Source of the DNA: Trichopria drosophilae
Taxonomy: Eukaryota > Arthropoda > Insecta > Hymenoptera > Diapriidae
Length of the DNA stretch: 64,000 bases
Assembly (NCBI GenBank): GCA_030407085.1
Contig: CM059584.1
Coordinates: forward strand, 145,628,001-145,692,000
Direction: 5' to 3'
Position 1 is the stretch's first letter. Each line of letters begins with the position of its first letter. Below are positions 41,391 to 55,066 of the stretch, one piece after another. The notes beneath the pieces are model-generated. The model had not been told where the DNA came from. It made no database searches and was given only the letters and a program-made list of their open reading frames with translations. The translations under genes were made by a program, and so were the position numbers.

Positions 41391-42130
41391 TTTAAAAATG
41401 GCGGATCTAATATGGCTGTCCAGTTTTACGAAAATTGTTTATTTTGCATGAATTATGTCACTGGAGGGTTATTGGTGTTGCCGATTACGAACACGAAATA
41501 CTGTTTCAAAAATTAAAAATGGGAGATCCAATATGACAAATGAGTTATGTGTAAATTTATTGTTTTTACTTGAATTGCATCACTTCGAGATTTTGAGGTG
41601 GCTGATTATGAATCTGAAGTCCAATTTTAAAACTATAAAATGGTCAATCTAATATTGGGATATTACGAAAAGTAAAAATGAAAATATTAATGTATTTTGA
41701 GTTATCTGTCTACTAATCGAAAGTCATATCAGATATTTTTATTCAAAAGTAACAAATAGCCAGGAACCTTTTTGCAGTTTGGTTCGTCATATTGAAATTC
41801 GAAAATATGACAACGGTTTCACAATAAGTGGGCAAAATGTTCAGACTGCAATAATCATCACACCCGATTTCAATGCAAAATTTCGTATAATAAAAAGATA
41901 TAAAAATATCATTTAAATTCTTAAACATAAATGATTGGGCTGACGAATCTGTTACATTTTGAAAATTCAAAATGGCTAATCCAATATGGCGGACGCATTT
42001 TAAAAAAATCGACCAATTTCGCCTGAAACTTGTTACTTGGGGGTTTATGTGATTGCTGATTCCGAACCTGACATTAGATTTTAAAAAATTAAAATGGCGG
42101 ATCCAATATCGCGGACAAATTTAGACAATT
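41391..42130 (+). repeat. Degenerate tandem array of the 120-bp module
   Basis: The key phrase (A)AAATGGCGGATC(C/T)AATATGG occurs near 41397 and 41518, more weakly at 41638, and again near 41968 and 42090. Intervals are 120-122 bases, with a gap of about 330 where units are eroded. Each unit also contains a TG(A)AACTTGTTACTTGGGGGT box, then a GCTGATTMCGAA box. No coding role. The same unit is at 1230-1450, 15118-15480, 26440-26620, 44600-44640, 56060-56720 and 61500-61580. Confidence 0.65.
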
Positions 42131-43770
42131 ATCTCATTGTTAACGCATTTCTTTCGTATTATAATGGACTGTTGTTTAAATTTTTTGAATATCGAACCAC
42201 CTTTTTTAAATTTGCCTGCTATATTATGAATGGATTATTATTAAATGAATAAAAATTTTGATCTATTTGTCTACCATATTGATTCAGCCATTTTAATTTT
42301 TGAATTCTTATTGAATTACATTCATACCTTCTTGGAGGCACTGGTTCCTAGTATAAAGTGAAATTTGAAAATCTGAAATGATGGTCATTAACTGCTAATC
42401 TGATCAGAACACATTTCAAAAATAATTGTTCTAATTTCCGTAAATTTATAATAATACTGGGATTGAAGTATAAAGGTCGCAAGTACGAAAATGTTATAAG
42501 TGAATCTTATTTCCATTTGGACACTACTAACAAAAATAAAGCATCTCAAAATATAACATATGAGAAACCGATAATTCAGAGCTGAAAAGGTTAAAAAAAT
42601 AGAGTGTGTCTATTAATTTTAAAATTAACAAATATGCAATTCATAGAATTTATCTAATTTATTTGACTGTAAACTATTTCTTTTATTACATAGCGAATCA
42701 AGTTAATTCAGCATTAAAACTGCATTTATAAAACATTTCAGATTTACTCACATGGCGAAAAGATACATTAAATTTCATATAGTCGCACGCGATACCTCTG
42801 TACTACCTGCGATGAAACTGATAAATTTAAAATTTTTAATTGGATTAAAAGGAAACGTTTTTCAGTCAAATAGAATTACGCTCAGAATTTATATTTATTT
42901 TATAAATTTATCTTTGAGGAACGCTTGAAGTAATTAAAGATTTTTTCGCTGGCTGTGCCGAACAAAAATAAAAATGTTGTATTGGGAGTTTCAGAACTAC
43001 GTACAAATTATTTACATTCCTGTTTATTCAATGTTATTTTAAGTAAAACAGCTTGGTACTATAATATTTCGTGCTGTCGTTAGTTTCCAGCGAGTTATTT
43101 AAATAGACGTGAAACGGGGCCAATTAACTTTCTAAGACTTTATGCTAGTATTAATCTTATTATTTTAAATAAAAATCTTTTTATCACAGAATGTTTGTTT
43201 ACTCTTATCGTTAATGTTTTCAGAAAATTGCGTAGATGAGCCATTCGGGAGACGTTTCGAAATCTAGGTCACGGAGTATGTTGTAGTAATTTTTTCATAC
43301 ATTCTTTAGACACATTAAATGCAACGTTTTTTAGCTATATCTTGAAAGTTTTCAAAAAAATGAAAAGAGGAAAAACTCAGTTTCAAACACTTATGACTAG
43401 TTGCTTTTGTCGACCGGTTTTAAAAGCTCTGAATCTGTACTTTCATTAACAAAAATTAAATTATAAAAAATGCAATTCATTTTTTCATTTCATTTATTAG
43501 AAATAAAACAATTTATAAATGTAATTTTTAAGGTCCCTAATCCTAATCCTGGAGAAATTCTTTACAAATCTGAAAATGTTCAAAACGAAGAACCGACGGA
43601 GTTGATCTGTGACATTTTGTTTTTAATTTATTATAAAAAAGAGTAATAACTTTCAATCATTGTATGTATTTCAATCAAGTATATGGTATATAGTACAAGC
43701 TTATATTCTGTGAGTTTTTTTTTTCGATTTTGCACATTTTGCAAATTTTGTACTTTACTGGTACTGGTTG
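42131..43770. other. No gene recognised; AT-rich
   Basis: Only short uninformative frames. Near 42279 the phrase CCATATTGATTCAGCCATTTT suggests a reversed module remnant. Confidence 0.4.
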
Positions 43771-43830
43771 TAACGTTAAAAATCCGGGACCTCGAGTCCG
43801 AAAAGTGTCCCGGTTGACGTGGAATGGCTG
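43771..43830. repeat. Terminus-like segment related to the GGGGCGTTCC foldback family
   Basis: Reversed, it reads CAGCCATTCCACGTCAACCG then GGACACTTTTCGGACTCG. This resembles the first 30 bases of the element at 16007 (GTTCCATGTCAAGTGGGCCACTTTT in spaced agreement). Only one end is seen. Confidence 0.35.
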
Positions 43831-46800
43831 AAATGTTTGTGTTTAGATTTATAAAATACTAATTCATAACGATTTTTCGTAGGAAATTTTGACAGAAAGG
43901 CAATAAAAGTTTGATTATTAGATCAAAATTAAAATTACAATAATCTTTTATTGTTATGACAAACGGCTAATTTAAACGAAGAGATTAAAAAAAGTAATTT
44001 CTTTTATCACTCTTTCATATGGTTACAATAAACTGTTCATGTATATTTTTCAAGAAATTGCATTTTTATGAACATTGTTACACAAGGGGTTTCGAGGGCA
44101 CTGAATATAAAATTATTATTCCGTTCTTAAAAAGTCTAAAACAATAATTCCAATATGTCTTACAGAATATGAAAATTTGAATTGAAATTTAAAAAGCTCA
44201 GAATTTAAGGATTATCTTGGTAACGAAACTCTTCTGGATTTTTACAGATTTAAAATTCGGTTTCGATATGAGTTTGTAAAGTCTGAATAACTTCTGCCAT
44301 ATATGGGCGAAAATGTCATAATTTGCATTTTTAATATTATAAAAGCTGATATTTTTTTAGAACGAAATGCAAAATCGATAAAGCATATTTTGCATAAAAC
44401 ATTTTCACATTAAAACGTTTTCTGGGTACAATTTTTTTAATGGGGTTGCTGAATATTTAGTAGTTTTTGTTTAGAAAACTATCTCGAAATATGCTGGAGA
44501 CAAATGATAATATGATTATTATGTCACTGCGGCACAAACTTTTCAGTGCATCGGATTTGTCGAAAGTGCGTTCTGGAATAACATTTATGCTAACTGATTG
44601 TACAATTAAAAATGGCGAATCAAATATGGCGGATCAAAATACAAAAACGTAGTGTATTTATTTGTAATGTGCTACAAGTAATGTTTTCAAAATGATCAAA
44701 TTTATAAACAAATGACTGTTTTAAAAAGACGTTTACGTGTACTTGGAAGTTGCATTAATCTAATTATACTTAAATATCTGTAAAAAAGCAAAAGCTGGTA
44801 TTTATTTAACATACATTCTCGTACTTATAAACCAATTAACTGGAGATGCATAGGAGTTAAAAGTATAAAATTTTCACCAATATATTGACATTAAATAAAA
44901 TTGGATAAGAATGGATTCATATTTAGTGGTTTCGAAACTATAAATTTTAAATTTAAGCAACCTAACAGTTACAGACATACGAAGTTTCACAAAAATAATT
45001 TTTGGATGTTTCTTTCTTGGTGACAATAAATTGTTAAACAGATAAGACAAGTTTGACATTTGTCTATGTTTAGAAACACATGAGAATTTTAAATATATTA
45101 TATTAATTGTAAATATATTGTAAAAAATGTTGATTGATTGTAAATCTTAACATCCATTTTCATAATTCGATAAAAAGAATGTAATGTTTTAATTCAAAAG
45201 ATTTTAAATTATAGAAACGATATCTACAGATTACTTATCACATTAAACTCAGCATAGTAAATAAACGGTTATATCAATTTTTCTCATACAAAGATTTTTC
45301 TTTATAATTCATTTATTGATATAAATTTTGAAATCTGCGTTTCACAAAATTAAAATTAATTTCAAACACAGTTTTTCAAGAGATATTTGCAAATATATCC
45401 AAAGTACGTTTTCAGGATCATTAGTTTCCAATTCGTAATGAAGAATGCTTTGTTTTAACATTATTACTGCAGATGATGTTTTCGAATGCAATCACTACCA
45501 CAGCATTCTAGTTGAAAGAATATAATGAAATTTAGAGAAGCTGATGAAAGAAAATCCTATTGTGCAACGTTGAAGTAGTGGACATTTGATAGGCATACAT
45601 ATTCAGCCATTCATTCGAATGTTCAGAACCTGTATACAATGTACATAGATGGGCAATCCAATGAAAAGACGTTTCAAATCAACTGACAATAGAATAGATC
45701 AAATGATGGTGATTATTGTAAATCTGGAAATAAACCATAAAGCGTAGATAAGGACATGTAACTAATTATTGAAGTAACAAACTTAATTGATCAAATTGTA
45801 TATGTTGATCATGTTGTGTTCTTATGGGAATAAAAATATTTAATTAAGTAAATTATAGAAGTACCTAATGTTAATTTAAGTTCCCTGACATGTAGATTGC
45901 GAGTGGAACTTAAAACTATTTGCTTAGAACGATTTTCTTGTCTTTACTACATAGTTTTTTGTTTTTAATATTATAGATTCGTTTACTAAATGTAAAAATT
46001 TATATTTCATTAATATATGAAGTCTATATTTTACTTAAAAGCAAAAAAAACGAACTTTATGAAACACTACTACTTTAAGACGGTTTAAAACAACTTGTGT
46101 TACGTTTAGGGTTTAAAAGTTCTGCATAGCATTAAATTGTGTATGATTTAATTGTCCGCGTAACACAGTTCTTAGGTATTAGGACAAAGTAGTTGCTATA
46201 AACGAGATTACAAAATTTATCAAAAGCAAAAATAAAGTAGATTAATGAAGGATAAACAGTTTGCACTATATAATTTATATTTAAAGTTAAAAATTTGGTT
46301 GTGAAAAATGCATTTCTTTACTATTTTATGGGTTTTGGTAATTTAAGGGTAACAAATATATCCTATATTATTGAAAATCACGCCTTAACATCCTTTTTCA
46401 CAGGACGTTTTGTCATTCAAGTTTGATTTGAAGCCATAGGATGAGCGCGACGAAAAAATATTTGGGAATCATTGTTTCTTATGATTTTGAGGGTGTTCTT
46501 TCTATAGTGGTGGTGGTTAGTTCATAATTTTTCAAAATGAATTTTAATCATGGAAAAATCGAAAATAAAATAAAAGAAACATGATTATCTCATTGAGTCT
46601 TTCGTATTCTCAACATTTTTTTATTGGTCTAAATCCTGTCTAAATCTCATCCTCCATGCCTGCAGTTAAAGTAAATACAATAAGCTGACAAAAAATTGTC
46701 CATACCTTATCTCTTGATGGATTATATACTCACAACCTCAAATTTTTTGTATACTTAGTTAATTTCTGAGACCTCTAGTTAATTTCCGAATTAATATAAA

Positions 46801-49800
46801 TAAAAAAGTGAGTGGAACACTACTATTTAATCATGAGAACATTTACTATGACGATTATAAACTTGTGAATATCAGAATGAAATTCTCCGTCCTAAATTGA
46901 AAAATTGCCTTTTTTATTGAGAAAACACAAAATACGCGATTTTTTAGAAGAAACAAAAAAAAATTTATATTTTGTCCAGAAAATTTATTATAACTTTTTT
47001 CTTCGAACTCGTTAGCTGATCCTGGCCACATCAACTGAAAGGATAGGAAATCTCCGAATTTCCTTTATTTAGATTTTTTGACAATTTTTTTTTAAGTTTG
47101 GACCAAAATCTACTGATATAAGTTACATCCAAATTGTTAACATGTAGGACAGGAGTTAAATAATCATCTCAGACGAAGAAATTTCCAAGGCCTTTATATT
47201 CCATCCACTTGAAAAGGTAAGATATGTTTAAAATAAATGTAAAGAAATGTAAAGTACTTCAAATGACATCTATTTAACAGCTTAAATACTATATCCTGGC
47301 ACTTAATGCAGGATAAAATGAAAATTAAATTTACAAACTTAACATTAAATATCGCGTCCAGGGCAAGGATGCCATAAGCCCTGCTGAAGAGCACAATAGT
47401 TCTAATTATAAGCGCTAGAGGGATGGTTTTTAATATTAAATCCAAGTAGATGATTCAAAATTTTTACATATAAGTACGAAATAATTTATTGCGCTAGACG
47501 TGAACTGATATCCCAGTTACGTCATATTTTGTTTGTTTACTTTTTTAGAATTAGTATGAGGACCGTATTACCAAGAAAAACTTAATTGTTTATTTATCTA
47601 TTTAACAGACATCAACTTTTATGTACTTGATCAATACAATTTTTTTAAAAACGTATCAACGAAATATCACGTCTGGTAATTTCAATCAATATTTTCGATA
47701 ATAAGTTGTAAGAATTACTTGTATATAGGAACGCTAAAAACTCTACCATACTCACTATTACTATGAACTACTTACTTCGATAGTTGTTAAACATATATAT
47801 CGTTTTATATACTAATGAAACTATCAAAATAAGCGACTACGTGCCATACTATGTAAGTTTCATTTAACCTCTCCGGGCACGAAGCTCGATTTCGCGCCCT
47901 AGGGCTAAAACATCGGGCACGAATTATCAACTCCCACACTCGTCTTCTTAATAATCTCACTTCATTAATGCCATAAACTTTCAGAATACTCCAATTCATA
48001 CTTTTTTAACTGAAAAAACAGCGAAAATGACAGATATAATTAAAACAGTATGATACGATGATTGAAACGATTTTGAAAAATTCATCTAACAATTGTTTCC
48101 TTTAACTTTTAACCGTTTGATAAAAGCAAGGAATGAAAAGAAAACTGTTTAACTTAACTTTAGTAACAGTGGTATCAAATAGCAATTACTGGGTTATAAA
48201 TAAATAAAGTGTAAATGTAAACAACAATAAATATAACGGTATGGCAAATGGTTTCCTTGCAATTACTAGCGAGATATGTATTTTCACTAATTTTGAGATA
48301 ATTGTGGTCTTTGTTCTATTGTTGTGTTAATTTTACTAATTCGTTGTAAACAATGGGTCCGAGAAGATAAAGGCTGAAACGCATGAGTAGTACACGATAT
48401 GATAGTACTATTTAAACATTGTTAATAAATGTACATATCACATGTTATCCAACTATTTTTGTCCGACATTGCTTTACAATGTCTTCATTGAATTTAAGCA
48501 TGGGTTTATACCCGTGATGTGACGTAGACTATACGGAAGTTTCGCATTACAATATCTGACATTGAATCTAGGAAAGTACAAAGAATTAAGTGCCTTAGTA
48601 TGTATAACGGATCACACCCGAAGAACATTTATTTTCTCATCGTACCCCTGCAATTATCTCATCAACGCTACAATTATTTTAGCGGTCGATAATTTGCGCA
48701 ACACGTGGCGACTCAGCTGAGATCTAGGGTTGCCACACTTTCAGATTAGCAAGGAAGTACTGTTTCATGATTTTACTGCTCTGTAGATTATAATAAATAA
48801 CAAGTGATTTAATTGAAAATCGGATTCAAGTCTCCAAACTCCAGCAATTAGAATTTAAGGTTAATATATCGTATATTTTAACACAAACATTTGTTACTTT
48901 TAGGGGAAATGAATTTAGTAAAAAATTAGTCAAAATTTATTTTGGGAAGTTACGATCATAGATATTTATGAGCTCAATATAGCGTTTTCACAAAAATAAA
49001 CACAATCAGGAATTTTTTCAAAAGGTTGCTATTTCATCAAAAATAAATATTTAAAATTTTGTTTCTTGTATTAAGTGGCTTTTTCAATGCTCCTTGGATA
49101 TCCGTTTTAAATGTCGAAAACTTACAAAATGACGGCCATTTTTGGAAAAAACAAAAAACTCAATTTTCGTAAAAACACCTTTTTCTCTCTTTGAACTTTT
49201 TTTGGCAAATAAATAGATGAATAAGGAATCTTTTCCAATACCTTTGGTTGGCTCTAAAAGCCTGTAAGATATTTTCTAAAAAATCGAATAGCTACAATTA
49301 TTAAAAATTATATAAATTTGTATTTTTTGATATTAAATTGACAATTTGATATTACATTGACAAATTTATTCAATGTTCTGAATCTCAAACACAAAATCTT
49401 GTATTTTTAGGAATAGTTTTAAGTGAACAGTAATAAGAGAACCTAGATTAAAATAGTAAATTTGTATATTTTCAACAATATTTATAACGATTATAGCGGT
49501 CACTGCGCACTATATAAAAAGTATTTATGCGATTAGGGCGTTTTGATAAGAATTTGGTGTGAGGAGCTCCCCCTCTTCTTGATTGGAATAATGGTAGTTT
49601 CTTCTAATATGTTTCCAATTATAGTATATATGAATAAATTGACGAGTGAATAATACGTGCATTGCATTTCTCGCGTTATTATTCGAGTAAAAATAGGATC
49701 CTGTCGCGAATTATTTTATTCAACGAACAAATCCGTTCTATTCGAACATGCGGATGAAAAAGTTCTAGGGAGTATAACTTTGAAATGAATCCCATTTTAC

Positions 49801-52800
49801 GTTTAATGCAAATCGTAAAGGAATCATTTTTGCAATTTTTTAATTTCTTGTGAAAAGGTAATTAGACATTCTTTTCCACGCTTCTCTTTTAGCACTTTTT
49901 ATAATATTATTTTTTTAATATTTAAGATAAATTGTCACTTTGTAAATCTCAATATAAAATAATATTGTATAGTAAATATCTAAATGTTTCTAGAATTCAA
50001 GATGCGTATATAATAATTCTAAATATTATTATTGTGAATAGTAGCCGAAATATTGATGGGTTTTCGGGTAATGAATAGAATGTAATTATTCAAATGTCTT
50101 ACCAGAAATCTATGGCAAAACTGAATAAAAAGAATTGATCCAAATGTATATTCGGAATCAAACTGAATTCGATCTAGTCCGAATAATTAATGCTTTAAAA
50201 TAATCCAATGTCTGAAGTACTTTTTAACATATGAAAATAAAAAAATAATTAACGTAAAAGAAAACATACTTGCTCTAGTAGGATGCGAACTTATTGCTCT
50301 CAACTTGTCATTACAGTTCTAGCAATACGTAGACACGACGACGAGGTTGACTCATTGGTGACTGGTTATTTTGCTCTCTAGAGGGAGAAAATGATATTTT
50401 GCTCCCACAATACAGGGAGTGTGAGAAAGTCACTTTGTGTATGTTACTATTGTACAAAGTGTACGGTAACTTGCATTGCAATATAATTAATTTTAATCTA
50501 AAAATTGTAGTTAGCAATATTAATATACATCATTTTTTTCCGAAAATACACCGGGAGAAAGAATTGTTAATGGAATTATGGAAAAGTTGGAGAAGGAAAC
50601 TCCATCTTTTGTGGTCATCGATAACAATTAAAATACTCTGATATTTGTAAATTGACAATAAGAAATTCATACGCAAACCATAAAAAGAACATTATCCCTG
50701 TTTTCTATGTCTCTGTAAGTTAAAAACTGTACAATGTCTTTCAACTGAATAACACTAAAAAATCATGTTTTTCCCATTTATTTTTTTAATATTGACATAA
50801 CGAAACATTATTTGCAAGTTCTTTTTAAGACTATATGTAACATTGTAGTGGAAACTTATAGATTTCGATCAGTTTGTTTTTTAAGAAATAGTTAGATAAA
50901 ATTTGTGAAAGAAATCGGATGAAGAAGCAGAGAGTAATCGACGATGACAGAATGATGATTAGAGATACTAAGAAATGTGATTCTTTTTAAATTTTAAGTT
51001 CTCGTAGTTGTTTTCATTTCCCAATGAATTTACGTGGATCCATGATCTCTAGAGACATTCATGACGAGAAATTGTTGTTTAAATCCGAAATTCTAAACTC
51101 AATACTTCTTCGCTTAAAGCTGCGGTGTTTCTCTATGCCGCAATAACCTGGGATCGGAGAGTTTGCTAGGCGCTTATGTTAGTATACAGTTAACGATCTC
51201 CTATTAATAATTTTGTATTTTAATAATATAATATTAAACAGTAATTCCGTTACTTTCCTTATTACAAAAAGCATTTTTGTTTTGTAAACCAGAGTGTATT
51301 TCTACTTTCGTTGAGGCTGAAACTGTAGAGGATATTAAATTCCCAAGAACAAAAGGCGGGTTTCAGTAGATGTCCTGTGTACTTAGTTATTCTAATTTGT
51401 AAAATATAATTCGCAAAACTGTATTTTCCGACATCGTATTATTATTGCCGTCTAACGTACAACGGCTTATAGCCCAGTAAGCGCATTTAACGATAAGTAC
51501 ACATGCGTAACCGTGCTATGAATTTCTGCAAAATGAATATTTATGTTCCTTTCAATATTTAGTATGCGAAGGTATCGGTAAGCACACAGTGTTCGGCATC
51601 CTTACTGATCCTTTGAATACCTGTATTTGAATTTAACGGAGAACATTTAGTATATATGACATACTCTAAAACAGAACCCTAAGGTATTCCCCAGTTTACT
51701 CAACCAAAGTGGATTGCGCGTTGTTTAGTCCGGCAACTTTTTGCTTCTTACTTACTTCTATCTGTTAATAATTACGACCCGTATCTTGTTCAGATATTGT
51801 TAATGAATCAAATTAATAATTCTTAATTGACAACATTTTAAATAATGTTAGAAGATTCCGTTCAAAATCGTTTTTAAAAACTTTTCTCAACGTTATTGAT
51901 CAGAAAAATTTCTTGTATAGAGTATTATTTTTAAGAATTATTATACATAATATAAATTTATTATAATTTACCTGTGAAATTTTAGACGAACTTTCCCTTT
52001 GTCTTGGATTACGGGTAAATAGTCCCATTCTAACCTATCGCATTATACCAACCTCCAGTCTAAATAGATAATACTGAGACTGGAACGCTGCCATAATGTT
52101 GACGATTTGGACATAGGTCCAGTACACTTACTATTTTAACGGAGGATTATTACGTTGGATTATATTTGGACCATGATGCTTCAGTTATTAGTGTTGATTT
52201 GTTTGTGTGATTTGTGGGACCGTAAAATCGAAAAATCTATCTTTTCGGTACTTGTGAGGTCGGCTCAACTAGAGGTCCATAACCAACCTCATAATAAGGG
52301 TCCGACTTTACCTCAATTTTTTCCATTGTAATTGCTCGTAAGGTATTGCGGTAATTTAGGTCTGCAATTTACCCAGATTTTGAAGGTGCAACCTGCAATT
52401 TCAAGGTAATTAGTAGATACATGAAAATTAGATTAACTTAGTGGAGGGGCGATACCAAAATGGTGACCCATGGCAATTTAAGATTACGTTTTGATTCCTT
52501 AATGAAATGGAAAGTGCAAGCAGTAGGTATTTTATTAATTTTTCTTTGTACTTCAAAAATATGTTACGTTACCAGATTCTTGAATACACTGCATGAAATT
52601 TCACTATAAATAGAAAGTCGTGCATTTTGTTAATATGTATTGCTAGATTAAATTGCATATTACTTTGGGAGGATTAATTGTGTAAAGTGCAAAGAAAAGT
52701 TATAGAGCGTAATTTTGTAATTATGAAACGTAACCTATATATCACGCACTCCGCTTTAACTCTTTTTGTCTCAAACGTCTGAAATGTGAACACAACTTTA

Positions 52801-53931
52801 CGCGATGTAACTTTTTTCTAAGCGCCAGACCGTTAAAAAATGTGAAATAAGTCATGTTCTGTAGGTATGGACCCACTTTTTCGAAATCCGTGGACAGAAT
52901 TAGACGGCAATTTGGAAGAAAAAAGTTACGATCATTTCCGGAAGAAATTTGACAGTGAAAAATACCGATGATTGCAAAAGGTACTAATCACGTCGCTTTG
53001 GACAGCTCTTTATTTTACGGTTGAAATTTTTCAAAAAACAAAATAGCGGTTTTAAGACGTTCGCAAGTTCTATGCAAGTTGTAATTTTATAAATCTCTAA
53101 TATCATGATTGCTGATTTATTGTCTCAAATTAGTTAAATAGAACGTGACACCAGAACGTGACGTGTGTGACCCGATTTTTTAAAAATTATTTTTCCTTTC
53201 ATTTTTGTTCATAGTCTACAGTTTTTTTCTGGTAGTTAATCATACAATATAACTGTACTGATTAACTCATAAATATGCAAATTTTAAGTAAAATGTTAGT
53301 ATACCAGGAATTTCAGAGTCTTAATTATGCTATTTGAAGTTTTGCTATGACATATCCTGAAAAGCCCTTTTGTGTGTCAATATATTGGCTAAATGTGTTT
53401 CAATTCAACTCACAAAAGGACGTTTTAAGGGTAATCCGATAATTATGCTGATTTGAAATTATTCCGTCTGGAAATTATTATTATTTTTGTTTATTTGGCA
53501 AAATTATAAAGGAAATGCCTGAATTTGCTTAAAAATTAAGATCTGTTAATCCCTAAATATGAATGTTTACCAGCAGCAACTCACAAACTGCCAATTACAT
53601 TGATTCTATTGATATCACACTTCAAATTTGCAAGCCATGCATGAGACCAAAGTCAATTAAGAGGAGACACCTCCCGGGCGTGATGTCAGTACTGCGTACG
53701 TGATACCTGGAATGTTATTGGTTGAGACAAAGGCTAATTGGAGGAATATCATATCGATAATATAACAATACACCTAATGATATTAATCAGAGTTCTAATT
53801 ATTAAGAGTTCAAATCACAACCTTTTTTTCGGTCTATTACATTATCCATTTATGTTTCAATCTTATTTATAGAATATATCTCAACGAGTAAAAATTAAGA
53901 ATGGAATTTCGTAATCATTCATGAACTCCTC
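43831..53931. other. No gene recognised; long AT-rich stretch
   Basis: The 10 kb contain only short frames without domains. Exceptions are a module copy at about 44610-44640 (AAAATGGCGAATCAAATATG) and a slightly GC-richer patch at 48600-48740. No element ends were recognised in the rest by eye. Confidence 0.4.
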
Positions 53932-54167
53932 TGGTGACCACAAGGGTCCCACTTCGGACCAATTCTTTTTAATATAATTTAATGAAATTCAGTTTATACG
54001 ATTCTCAGTTCTTAATTTTGCGGATGATAACAAGCTTTTCACTCGATTATCTTTTCCGATGGATGCTTCGAATTGTTAAAGGGATCTAGATTCGATTAGA
54101 GTATGGTCAACGCGATATGTTGACTATCATTTGAATGTGATGAAGTCCGAATGCGTAAGTATCAGTT
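53932..54167 (+). pseudogene. Decayed jockey-type non-LTR reverse transcriptase fragment
   Basis: Across phases the segment reads P-Q-G-S-H-F-G-P-I-L-F-N, the conserved box before the catalytic site. After a phase change it continues F-I-R-F-S-V-L-N-F-A-D-D-N-K-L-F (catalytic F-A-D-D), then R-D-L-D-S-I-R-V-W and Y-H-L-N-V-M-K-S-E-C. This order matches RTs of jockey/CR1-type LINEs. Stops and at least two phase changes show it is dead. An A-rich stretch at 54239-54262 may be its degraded tail. Roughly 80 codons survive of a domain of over 250. Confidence 0.65.
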
Positions 54168-54439
54168 AAATTTAAATACAAATTTACTATTGTACTCAAA
54201 ATTTTATTATTTTTAATGATTGAGGGGCAACAATGATTGTAAAAAAAATAAACAAATAAATCACATACCGATGAAAATCAGAACGCATTCTGTGGTGTGT
54301 AGGACTAGAACATAACCTAAAATTAAATTTTGAGTTTTGAAATTCAACGATGATTCTTCATTTAATTATGAATTAACTCAATTTCAGGTACTATACGTAC
54401 ACAAATACTGCGCTTAACATGACAAGTTTAGAAAGATAT

Positions 54440-54889
54440 CTTATTGTCGGCTTTAAGTCGACGTGGTTCATGATCCAGATCTAATTTCAACATAAGAAAT
54501 TTGTGCTTGAAATGGAGCCAGGAAAAGGAGCCAATCTCTTTCGATACTTTTTGCGTACGTTCGGACCATTTGTAAATTTTGAAACATTTCTTTCGGATCT
54601 TTCAATATTCGGTATAATCGTAATGCAGCTTTTGTAATTGACCGTGTTGAACTATGTTAAATATAGAAGATGAGGAATTAACTGACGTAATGTACGCCGG
54701 ATGTGTACATTGATATACATTCCTGGGACGTATACAGGTGATGTATGCAGATGCATTACCTACGATGACATCAGCTGAGCATGAAGCAAACAGCACCCCA
54801 TCGATGTACGCAGCGCAGTTCCACTAAAGCAGATACGAGACAAAATTAAAACATCGATGGGAACACGCGCGTGCCCGTTTTATCTGCAG
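54440..54889. other. Unique, GC-richer DNA upstream of the cuticular-type exon
   Basis: If the following exon is real, this is its upstream intron. The bases before 54890 (CGTTTTATCTGCAG) form a plausible acceptor. No second exon encoding the rest of a chitin-binding domain was identified. Confidence 0.35.
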
Positions 54890-55066
54890 TCTTCGCGTTT
54901 TGAGCAAATATTTATCGGAGAGTACAAACATCAGGATGAAACATCATGGCTCATTGCACGATCGGTCGATAGTTGGAGTAGATATTTGCCCGACGGACGC
55001 CTTCGGATCGTTAACTGCGTAGCTGACGGTGATGGCTATCGTGCTGACATCAGCTACAAGCCGTAA
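54890..55066 (+). CDS. Candidate last exon of an insect cuticular protein (Rebers-Riddiford type), possibly a pseudoexon
   Basis: After a splice-acceptor-like TTTTATCTGCAG (to 54889) a phase stays open to TAA at 55064-55066. Its C-terminal half reads R-Y-L-P-D-G-R-L-R-I-V-N-C-V-A-D, then G-D-G-Y-R-A-D-I-S-Y-K-P. The pattern L-P-D-G-R-x-x-x-V-x-Y-x-A-D-x-x-G-Y/F-x-A is the end of the chitin-binding R&R domain of arthropod cuticle proteins, which are secreted and bind chitin. The aromatic residue usual after V-x is Cys here (V-N-C-V-A-D) and the usual G-x-Y-x-V before L-P-D-G is altered. The gene may be diverged or dead. An unspliced start at ATG 54857 would give 69 residues without a signal peptide. 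No other exon of the gene was found in the window. Confidence 0.5.
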   Translation, partial: SSRFEQIFIGEYKHQDETSWLIARSVDSWSRYLPDGRLRIVNCVADGDGYRADISYKP

